64,000 nucleotides of DNA. It comes from Nicotiana tabacum (taxonomy: Eukaryota > Streptophyta > Magnoliopsida > Solanales > Solanaceae). The stretch covers positions 103,210,411-103,274,410 of the forward strand of contig NC_134084.1 in NCBI RefSeq assembly GCF_000715075.1, in the 5' to 3' direction. Below, one piece after another: positions 9,497-19,204 of this stretch. How positions within the stretch are numbered: the first letter of the stretch is position 1; each line of letters starts with the position of its first letter. A program made the position numbers and the translations under genes. The notes below the pieces were generated by a model. The model was not told the origin of the DNA. It saw nothing but the letters and a program-made list of their open reading frames with translations, and ran no database searches.

Positions 9497-11795
9497 CTAC
9501 ATTGTATCTCTAACAAATTTTATAAATCCTTCAAGGTTCGGAGGAGGTTGCGTTGGTGGTGGTGGAAAAGAAGCTTGTTCATCACCACTTCCGGGCAAAG
9601 CAACATCCTCCGCAAGTTCTGCCATCATTTCTTCATAAGCTTCATCTACCGCCGGTTGTGATTCCGCAATTCCAAAGTTTCTTCTTTCCGAGCGGATCCA
9701 ATCTCTGAACAGTACAGATTTTTCCAAGCTCTCCCTCATTGACGCTCTATGATCACCTATTTGAAGTCTTGCTTGACTAAAAGCGATCTCTGATGTAACA
9801 GTTGAAGCTTGAATAGATAAAATATCCCGAGCCATCCTTGCAAGAACCGGAAAATGTTTTTCCCTTGCCTTCCACCATTCCAAAAGATCAAAAATGCCGT
9901 CTGGATTTTCCTTTTCAAGTCCATGTGACCAATAAACTTGAAGCTCATTTAGATGTGAAGTTTCATCATAATTATCACCTTGAGAACCCCTGAACACCGT
10001 CCAAGATTTAAGTGTTTTAAGCCCGCAACTCTTTAGACGATTGTGAACTAGACGAAGTAGGGGTTGGAACATTTGGTCTAGCATGCTCTAAGGCAAGTTG
10101 ATAATCATTATAAATTGTTTGAGCATTAATTTTAATTGAGGCTTTTGCATCTGCAAGTGTAGCAAATTCCTCATTTGAAAGATCTAAAGCCTTATAAATA
10201 TTTGAGTACCAAAAATGAGGACCTCCTAATTTCATTGTAGAATTTAACATTGCAGCAACACCATAAGTAGGAGGGATAGGGAAAAAATATTTTTTAAACT
10301 TTTCTTTCATTGCATTTATAGCAAGTTGATAAATTTCCCCACCCTCCAAAAATTTAATAAACAAATCACATAGTGCTGCAATATAAACTAAACAGTTTGA
10401 AATAGCAGGATAATATTGCCCAGAAAATGCATTTGTAGCAATTTGAAAATGTTCTAAAAAATCTATAAGAATTTTAACATTCGTCCAATCTTGAGTAGTA
10501 AGCATTTCATCATCATCCTCACCACCCACCCGAGCATTAAACGTTGCATTAATTGGGTTTCTATATTCATATGCAACTACTAAACTTTGGTACATATAAT
10601 TCCATCTGGTCGGGCAAGCTTTAGGAACCTTTCTTTCTCTAAGGCCATATTCATCACATTTTTTAAAATATTCTCTTAGTCTACTTCTACGGTTTGAATA
10701 AAAAAGCCAATTAAGAGCAATTCTAACCTTTTCAATTTCTAAATTTAAAATTCGCATACCATCACCGACAATTAAATGATAAATATGACAAATACATCTA
10801 ACATGGAATATATTCCTAAATGCGGGATTTAGTGTTGTTGTAAGTATGCCTATAGCACTAGTGTTACTAGAAGCATTATCCATAGAAATTGCCATTATTT
10901 TATCTCTAAAGCAAAAATATCTACAAATATCTGCAACAGTGTTAGCTATAAACTTACCTGTGTGACATGAATTAATTATTCTATACGCAATAATGCGTTT
11001 TTGCATTGTCCACTCCTCATCTATCCAATGACTTGTAACAGTTAGATAATCACAATCATTACCACTTCTACCAATATCAGTAGTAATAGAAATCCGATTA
11101 CTTATATGAGTAAATAAATACCGCAAATATTGTTCATATTCATGTTTATATTTATAAATATCGCTCTTAACTATTGCGCGAGGCCAACCTTTATAAGTAG
11201 GAATAAAAACTCTTATAATATAATGCACCCAATTAGGATTAGAGGGAAAAGAATAGGGTAAGCACATAACGGTAATCATCTTTGCTAATTCTTCACGATC
11301 TCTATTTGGATCGTAATATAAAATACCTCCGGTCACAGTGTTAATTCCTGGTTGAACTAGATTTGAACTTGTACTAGGGTTAACATCAGAATCTACATGT
11401 GTTCCCTCTAGCTGCGCTTTCATTTGTAAATATCTAGTTTTATCTCTAGGGTGTGTTTTTATGTGGCTAGTCAAACTACTCGTGCCGCTACGGTCTCCAG
11501 TATCATCTAAAGCCGGTTGGGTTTCATCTTCATCCTCATTTTCAAAGATAGTTTCATTAGGATAAAGAGCATTCATAGTTTCATCATCTAAATTTTCACC
11601 TGGTGCAACATTATGGCAAAATTGACTATCGGAAAATTGAAAACAGGGGTTATCACTATCAAGAATAATAGGAGTAGCAGGACGTCTACCAGGTCTGGGT
11701 CGGGGAGCCGGGGGAAGGGTAGTAGGTTGGCCACTACTTTCACCAATTTTAGCTTTACCCTTACCACCAAAAATATTTTTCAAAGAAAATACCAT
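9497..11795 (-). pseudogene. hAT transposase (RICESLEEPER-like), one frame break
   Basis: First ATG of the minus-strand frame is at 11795 (MVFSLKNIF); the frame stops at 10017 after about 592 codons and continues in another frame from 10084 to 9497. Visible parts: an acidic, Pro-rich N-terminus with only the last part of a BED finger (TSSLTSHIKTHP; the expected Cys pair is missing), an RNase-H-like core with SITTDIGRSG and SMDNASSN carrying two catalytic Asp residues, then after the break the hATC dimerisation domain (LQVYWSHG, WWKAREKHFPVL, IQASTVTSEIAFSQARL). The downstream frame reads through LKTLKSWTVF, placing the break just before it at about 10017-10045. One indel explains it, although an unrecognised intron cannot be excluded. 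The protein as read lacks a complete DNA-binding finger. Confidence 0.88.
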
Positions 11796-12035
11796 ATTAA
11801 TTATAATTATACTAAATAGAACTAACAAAACTATAATATTAAAACTTAAGAGTTGGAACGCGTTTACTGAATTGCCGAACACCTTCTTGAAAATTGAAAA
11901 TCGTTGAAGACTTGAATACTTCAATTCACCAACTTCACAATTTTTCACGAAATTTCAACAATAAAATAAGCAATTATAGTAGAGAGATTGAGAGAGATTG
12001 ATGAATTGGTGAGTAAAAATGAAAGAATGAGGGGG

Positions 12036-12044
12036 TATTTATAG
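12036..12044 (-). promoter_or_regulatory. TATA box of the hAT transposase
   Basis: Minus strand CTATAAATA followed by CCCCCTCATTC, about 240 bases upstream of the transposase ATG at 11795 and inside the transposon end, which is the normal place for the element's own promoter. Confidence 0.6.
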
Positions 12045-12189
12045 TTGAGAATTGGGAAAAAGTGTAATTATATAAAGTTTGGGGTCCAAATGGCTATTTT
12101 TTAAACTTCCAAACGGTCAAAATTGCAGCCCAACGGCTATAATTTTAATTTTTGACCGTTGCTATTTTTTTTAAAAAAAAATTAAAAAG

Positions 12190-12390
12190 TAGCCGTTAGG
12201 CCCGGTAAGACCGGCCCAGGCCCGCCAGCCGGTCCCGGGCTTAGCGGTCCCGGGCTCGTGGGCTTTTTTACCATACCCGGCCCGCCACGGGCTTTTTGCA
12301 CCATTAGGGACCGACCCACCAGGACCGGCCCGCCAGGCCTGTTTAGCCCGTTAGGACCGCGGGCCCGGTCCGGTCCCGGCCCACCGTACA
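12190..12390. repeat. GC-rich subterminal repeats, right end of hAT
   Basis: Mirror-oriented counterpart of the left subterminal array with repeats such as GGTCCCGGGCTTAGCGG and GGCCCGCCA, ending at the inverted terminal CAACATTA before the second CTCCTACT. Confidence 0.75.
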
Positions 12391-12396
12391 ACATTA

Positions 12397-12602
12397 CTCC
12401 TACTCTCCCTCCTTCTTCTCTCGATCTTCTTTCTTTTTCACACCCATTTCTATTTCTTCCACGAACTCAAGCTGACAATGGAGTTGAATTTATTTCCCTA
12501 TTTCCAGTTGTAGTCACTCAAGTTAATCAATAAAGCTTTGGATTCGAGTTTCAATTTCCTTGTTCGATTAAATTCATGTATCAATTTCTTAAGTACATAA
12601 AA
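12397..12602 (+). repeat. Right part of the 5' LTR of retrotransposon E
   Basis: Resumes the LTR after the hAT with the second copy of CTCCTACT. From about 12439 to 12602 it matches 29912-30076 closely (shared CTCAAGCT, AATCAATAAAGCTT, TTTCTTAAGTACATAA), the remnant of the 3' LTR. AATAAA within it could be the LTR polyadenylation signal. It is followed two bases later by a primer-binding site. Confidence 0.8.
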
Positions 12603-12604
12603 TT

Positions 12605-12617
12605 TGGTATCAGAGCC
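12605..12617 (+). promoter_or_regulatory. Primer-binding site of E (initiator tRNA-Met type)
   Basis: TGGTATCAGAGCC, complementary to the 3' end of plant initiator methionine tRNA, two bases after the LTR end. This fixes E as a plus-strand LTR retrotransposon. Confidence 0.88.
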
Positions 12618-12877
12618 CTATCCTGACCTATTCAACATGACATGAGTTAAAACAAGATCTAAATTTACTAAAGAAACTGTTAAAAAAATGAAGTCGCAAT
12701 TATGAAAATACATAACTGCAAATGATTCTAAAATGGATGATTTGAAAAAAAACTTGGATACTCTCACAGAGAAATTTCTTTCTTCTCCGCGTGATGGGAT
12801 ATTGGGCAGTGCTACATTGGAGAGTCCTCAGTCCATTGTTTGTTAGTTTCTTTCTGTTTCTTTGCTTTTTCTATTTT
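12618..12877 (+). pseudogene. Start of gag of retrotransposon E (fragment)
   Basis: A broken frame reads KTRSKFTKETVKKMKSQL, then after a stop MDDLKKNLDTLTEKFLSSP and GILGSATLESP. This pattern of a charged coiled-coil segment followed by a GILG motif is what I associate with the gag N-terminus of plant Ty3/gypsy elements, so E is probably gypsy rather than copia; this is inference. The fragment is cut by the insertion at 12878 and only about 60 bp of recognisable E sequence follow it at 22149-22213. Confidence 0.5.
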
Positions 12878-14690
12878 TGTCACGACCCAATTCCCGAACC
12901 TGGTCGCGATGGCGCCTCTCATGAAGACAAGGCCATCCATTCAACCCAATTCATCCTTTTAAGACAATTAATTAACACAATTATAGTATAAACATGGTTT
13001 AATAATATCCAATAGCGGAAAGTATAGATAAAATACGGAAATCCAACCCAACTCAACCCTAACCGGGGTGTCACAAGTCATGAGCTACTACAGAGTTTAC
13101 TAAAATTCTACAAAGTATGGAATTAGGAACAAAGTCTGAAGATATCATAAATAACAGAAGATAAGGGAGAAAACGGGTCTGCGGGACGGACCAAGTCGCA
13201 ATCCCCAATGGTTCTCTACCTCACGCCCGTTATCTGGCGTGCAAGTCACCTCAATATAGCGTTATGATGTGAAATTCCAGGGTTTCAAACCCTCAGGATA
13301 TCATTTACATCAATTACTCACCTCGAACTAGCCCGGAAAGCTACTCTACAACACGCTTGCCCTCTCGAATTCGTCCGAAGCTTCCAATCTAGTCATAATA
13401 ATTCAATATACTCAATGCAAGTCGTAGGAATTAATCCCATATGAATTTACACATTTTCATACAAGGTACACATACCGTATGTTCGTCATAACAAGGGGAT
13501 TCTTCAAGAGTTAAAGTTAGCCATGCATACCTCAAATTCGCCCCTTAATAATACTACCATGATCCAATACACTTAAGCAACTTCAATCTACAATACAATA
13601 TTAAATGAGACCAATATTAGTAACGAATTCCATAACTTATGACATTTAGACATATTATCAAACATCTTGTAGGCATAGATATTTACATCTCATAACTATA
13701 GTATTGGTTCATCCAATCATCACCATTAACCAACAATTCATTCCACCATCATTCCCAACCAATCTATAACTTCCAACAACATATGTATGACCTTCCATTC
13801 ACACCCAACCAACAAATCCTATCAAATAATCACCTTTAAATCCCTACCATGGTCATGCATTTAAATTGAGAATTTATGTCTTCCAATAACCATACCATAA
13901 GTTGTAATACTTGATTCATACTCATAATTCCATAATAACTCCATATATGTAAGTCTAAGGTGTAGGATTACCTCTTGTAGACCAAATCTTGAAAGACAAC
14001 TTTGGGGTATTCTTGAGTTTTGAAGAAATCCTATGAAACCCAATCAAAATCATGTTGTAACTAGTGATTGAGAAGTGAATTCACCATGAAAACATACTTA
14101 AAAACTCACCTTAGGTGTGCAATTGGATGCCTTGGTCGAGTTGGGGGTGTAGAGGAAGCCCTAAGCTTGAGAAATGACTCAAATTCTCTTATTTCCGGTT
14201 TTTAGGATATTTAAAACCTTCCAGGAGCGCGAACTCGCGCGCGAAGAGGCAGAATACTCAGCATAATGCGCGACTTCGCGCTAATGTTCGCGCTAGAGAC
14301 GACTGCCCAGAAAAATTGTCATAACTTTCTGTATACATCTCCAATTGACAGACGGTTTGTTGAGTTGGAAACTAGACTCAAAGGTCTTTAATTTGATAGG
14401 CTATGCATTACACAACTCCTTGTAGAACTGGAGATATGATCATTCAAAGTGAGGTCTTGTGCATACTCATTTGCAACTTTCATCTATAATGAAAATTTTC
14501 AATTTGGCTCGGACTTAAGCCTCTCCTTAGACCCCAAATCACCTATAATATGCCTCATACACTTATTATCATATCCAATTAATATCCATTATATTAATAG
14601 TCCTCGTTCGCAAACAGAGTAATATAATTAGCGCCCGTCAACTTTCTTAATAGTGCTTAAGTACTTCAAAAGTTTTTCCGGGGTGTTACA
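12878..14690 (-). repeat. 3' LTR of the coding-free retrotransposon (internally deleted)
   Basis: Begins on the minus strand TGTAACACCCCGG at 14690 and ends GGGTCGTGACA at 12878. Compared with the 5' LTR it lacks about 1.18 kb (the counterpart of 19511-20685); the junction near 13183 has only two or three bases of microhomology (GCG/CG). It retains about 60 bp near 13750-13810 that the other LTR lacks. Confidence 0.9.
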
Positions 14691-14701
14691 TTCTCCCCCA
14701 C
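14691..14701 (-). promoter_or_regulatory. Polypurine tract
   Basis: Minus strand AGTGGGGGAGAA runs directly into the 3' LTR start TGTAACACC. This is the second-strand priming site of LTR retrotransposons and confirms orientation. Confidence 0.85.
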
Positions 14702-17700
14702 TTAGGATCATTCGTCCTCGAATGAGAATTAGAGTCCGCTCCCAAATTTTTACTAAGTCCCAAATTTTTCAAAAATTTCGGCGGAGTCTACTTTGTAATT
14801 GGGCCTATCCACCTGTCAGAGAATTACCAAAACCATCCTAACAACACATCCACAACTCGACAAAGCATCACAATGTATATCAACAACATTAATCTCAATA
14901 TTACATGCTTTATATTATCAAAATTGATACATGGACATGATTTGCACCTAGTTTAATCGTAACACATAGAAAATACCTTTCGATCCACCATTATTGGGCT
15001 ATTCAACCAAGTAAGAACATTTTCTTTCCTTAATATTTTCGACCTCCAAGGTGGGCTCCTCGACTAATAGATTTCGTCATAATACATTTACAGAAGCGAT
15101 CTCAACTCCCAGACTTATCTAACTAGTATGACAATTAGATTTCCCTCATAAGCCAATTACCCCTTAACTTTACCTTTAGTAGTTTCCCACCAGAATGATA
15201 CACAAAGGATTTTCAACTACCTTCTTAGACATAGATACATGAAAACACAAAACACATGGAGAAAAATAATAGGGAGACATCATGCTCATAGTTTGGCATA
15301 TTCCCTTCGGGATTTCATAAGGCCCGATGTAACTATACATACTTTACCCGTATTAGAAATTCACATAACATCCTTATGGAGAAAATATTGAGAATAACCC
15401 GTTCACTTTCTTCAACTCTAAATCTCCACGCTAAACATCTAAACTAAACCTTTGTCGACCTTCAACAATTTCTCTAAGATGTTCTGGTACAAAAAACAAA
15501 TGATGATAAAATTTCATGTCCCATATATTTGATCACTGGGTAATGCTTCTCCTTTGATATGTTTGAACCTTCAAATCCCTAATTCACCTATCACACATGC
15601 ATACCCGAGGGTATTCCCACGTCATCTTATACCATATAGTCCTGACGACACCACATAACTAAAAATTACTAATTTGGCCTTAGCCCATAAACCTTGAAAT
15701 CAAACTTCCAACATCCAGAAATTTCCTTTCAAGACCTGAATTTTACGTCAACACACTGTATGAATTAGAACAAGTTATATTAAGCTTTAACCATAATCCC
15801 AAATATAATTACACAATATACTACGCAACTCGCATACTCGCAACACCATTTCCGATCACAATAACTTCTCAAAACCAACCAATACTAGTATAAAACTCCA
15901 TTCTCCATAAAGTCTCGTTCCCAAAATCTTCGTACAGTCCTGATTCCCAAATCTACCATAATCACATCCCATAGTACTCATTCTAGGTTCAATGACCTTA
16001 CATCACCAAACACAACTATTCCAGCTATTCCGATGTAATCCTGCCTTTTCGGCTTAGAACATTATTTAAATCCAACTCATCAAACTCTGTGAGAAGGCCA
16101 TCTATATGTGCATGCGCCCAATTTTCTCAAATTGCCCTGATTTGGAAATATCATAGCATGAATAGGAAGAAAACCATTAATCTATAATTGAACGGGGAAT
16201 CACAATTTTCACATAACTCACGTGCTAACAATAGCACCCGCACGGACAACTCACGTGCCAACAATAAAATATGCACGGACAACTCACGTGCCAATAATAT
16301 AATCTATCCGGTATAGTCTCAGACCTCCAGTTCAAATATTTTATATGGGAGCATTCAAACAGGTATACATTTTCATGCTGAGTAAGATAAGACTTTCATG
16401 TTCCTGGACTGGTATAAGTGACATGCTAAAGTGTAAGCATGTACCAAGTATGTTATCATAGCTCAAATCGAAAAAAAAATTCATCACTGAGGCATTTATC
16501 AAGTTCGTTCAGGGATTTTAAACCTTTCGCAGCCTCAAACATACCCAAAATAGCTTACACAATGTTACAAATGAGAAACATTGTAGCTTAAAGCTTAATA
16601 GTAAATTCTAAGCTTGTTATAGCCCAAACATTTTCATGATCATGAATAGTTGCCCCGGTGCTCGCACATGGGTTCGAACCTCACATATATGCGCACTCAC
16701 AACACATAGTTATCACAATCAACTAGTGCAACTAGTACCTCCACTAAGTTCAAATAAAATTCTCACATCAAACATGCCGCGAATCCCGGTTATTATACTT
16801 CTGGGAACTCCCAGTCTCCAAATTCATAGATCACATAAATCACTGTATCTTATCACAATTCCAGCACTCGAATGACTAAAACATTCCTCATGCACGATCA
16901 TCCAACTAGGAATACTTCCATAATTCTTCTGTACCCCATAATAATAATTCGAATATCAACAGTCTATCAACCAGGTGAGTACCGCAATACTAATGAGCAT
17001 CCGTAAGTAAAAACACAATACACTTTCTGAGATGCACATCATTCTCAGGGATTACCGGGCAGTTGATAACATTCACCTAAATATCTGAAATGGGCAATGA
17101 TGTCCAAAATTTGTGATACTCCATTCAAGAATGAATTGCCACCCTTTACATGAAACTTTTAATCTCACACAATACACCATGTCTACCACGCCATCATATG
17201 ACAAGCACAAGAATCTCATTATCAATTCCGAGTTACCAGCAAATTACCTGCCGGTTAGTTAGAAACCTTCCAATGGCTCCCACCCCAGGGCAAGTCATAA
17301 TACACAACATATGCCTCACACCGGTAGAAAATGTCCGGCTCAAACCATGGTAGAAACCATTAAGAACACCTTAAAATTTATTTGCACATAATCAAAATAT
17401 CAAATATGGATTCCTCTAACTCGACCAAGCCACGTAGGCTGCCAAACCCATGAATGTTGTCACCCAAAACCTATGTAGAGAATCATCTCATAATAAGTAA
17501 ACCAAGAACTGATCATATCCATTATCGTTTGGATCCTGCTTACTACCAAGCTATATCACTTGATTTTCTCTCCGATTTACCCTCAGGTCAACACTCTTAC
17601 TTGACGTACACCAGTAGTGTTACCCAAAGCTCACTACCAGATATCCCAGCATAAAATCACATGGCCATAAGGCCCATAAGCCATGATATTCTTCTTAAGT

Positions 17701-18653
17701 ATCCCTTAAGTATCACAACCCAAAACGCCCACTCTAAAAGTACCTTATGAATTTAAAAATCATTCTTTACCTCCCTTGTACTAGAATACAGAATCCATAG
17801 TCATATAGAAGTACCGCAAGTTTTGATATTATCTCAATGTAAATAATTGATTATAGCGGTATACAAATCCGAACAATTTCAATTGCCACATATATATTTT
17901 TGAATCCATTAGAACTCTCTCAAGAGTCGTCTACTCTGCTCAATTTAAATTGTACTGCCCAAATGGCCAAAAGACACCTGCCACATTAACACAAAACACT
18001 TAAAGAAGTAACCATGTCTTAACATTATCAATCAAGTTCGTACTTCATGTGCATTACATTCTTCAAAATAACCACTTAATCATTCCATGATTTTCATATC
18101 TTCATAAAGTATAACATACCTCGTATCCAGAAATTTCTTACTCGAGTCATCTTCGACCACAATCTCCTCGAATCACAATCAATTCACAAGTATGCCTCAA
18201 ACCGAAACCAACATAACGCATAACCATGTAATTAATTCATCGATAGCAGACTCCCCCACTTGGCTCTAAGCCTTAAATCAAAACATTTGATAACTTACAA
18301 TGCCCATACTCTATTACTACCATAATACTATAGTGAGATTCAGTCAAATTCTTCCAATTTATGTAACACAGTTTATATGGTATCTCAATTCGTCTACTAA
18401 GCTCGCCTTCATTCTCGTGACGGTCAGGTGAACTCTCTTGACTAATTCAAATTCAAATCTCAATGCATCTACCGTACTGGTAGTAAATAAAATTCTCCAC
18501 ACAATATTATAATGATCGCACATACATAGTTTACCTTGCAGGTGATAACCCACATGCTTATCTTCAAATTGACGTCTCTCTATAACCTTTCACAGCCACA
18601 ATTACTACGCCATCACTTAATCTTTCTGAGTTTGACTCATCAACAAAACATGA

Positions 18654-18654
<1 letters not shown>

Positions 18655-18686
<32 letters not shown>
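18655..18686. repeat. (ATT)n microsatellite
   Basis: About ten ATT units followed by a T-rich stretch in the internal region of the coding-free retrotransposon. Confidence 0.9.
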
Positions 18687-19188
18687 TTTAACCTCTCGAG
18701 AAACTCTTCTCTTCAAGTTCAAACCTTCCAAACGCATTCCCGAGTCGCATCATAATCATCATTTATTCATCCTATCGCTTGTCGGGCCACAAATTTTAAC
18801 TCATAAGGACATTACCGGACACATAAGTCCAAATGTACAAATTCACACCACTGAAGCTACCGAGCCTAAGCTGCAGTCGAAACCCAGCCTTAAGTCTTCT
18901 AGACTGGCCCATTACCAAAACACCGAATACACATCTCGAATCTCATTCGTAGAATCACAAGTCGGCAATGCACATCTGATACCGAGCACTCATGTGCGCA
19001 TACGAACGCGTGGAAGGAATTCAAAGAGTTACATTTCAAGTTGAATCAATGATGCACGATAAGAATTCAAGAGTGTGAAAATTTTCCTAAAGGTTCTGCA
19101 GCCCCTCGAAGATAAGTACAGACGTCTCCGTACCGATCCGCAAGACTCTACTAAACCTGCTCATGACTCGTGAGACGTATATAACCTA

Positions 19189-19201
19189 GGCTCTGATACC
19201 A
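19189..19201 (-). promoter_or_regulatory. Primer-binding site of the coding-free retrotransposon
   Basis: Minus strand TGGTATCAGAGCC three bases after the 5' LTR end; initiator tRNA-Met type. It shows that replication signals are retained although coding capacity is absent. Confidence 0.9.
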
Positions 19202-19204
19202 ACC

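Larger units (their letters stand above)
7990..12396 (-). mobile_element. Complete hAT-superfamily transposon (4.4 kb)
   Basis: The left end begins TAATGCTGTA and the right end, reversed and complemented, begins TAATGTTGTA. Both continue into about 200 bp of GC-rich subterminal sequence full of short GGGCC, CGGGC and GGTCCCGGGC repeats, in mirror orientation. The element is bounded by a perfect CTCCTACT duplication. Its minus strand encodes a RICESLEEPER-type transposase with a C-terminal hATC domain, but the frame is broken. A second TATA box and BED-finger frame lie near the left end. It is inserted in the 5' LTR of retrotransposon E. Termini are intact, so it could be moved in trans if an active transposase exists. 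Confidence 0.93.
14691..19204 (-). other. Internal region without recognisable coding sequence
   Basis: 4.5 kb, A/T-rich, stops in all frames, no retroviral-type motif found on either strand. Contains an (ATT)n run at about 18655-18686. A block around 15600-15720 (GTATTCCCACGTCA, CCTGACGACACCA) is clearly related to 62215-62290 of element F, where it lies between gag and the 3' LTR. So at least part of this DNA is a conserved spacer of a non-autonomous family and not random filler. Confidence 0.75.

Noticed and set aside
12630..12840. Element E as a copia retrotransposon because of its PBS
   Set aside because: Initiator tRNA-Met PBS is used by both copia and gypsy elements; the gag start text points rather to gypsy, so class was left open.
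13861..18553. Small frames in the interior and LTR of the coding-free retrotransposon as possible micro-ORFs
   Set aside because: All are under about 80 codons, scattered over both strands, and show no gag or pol motif; chance frames are expected here.
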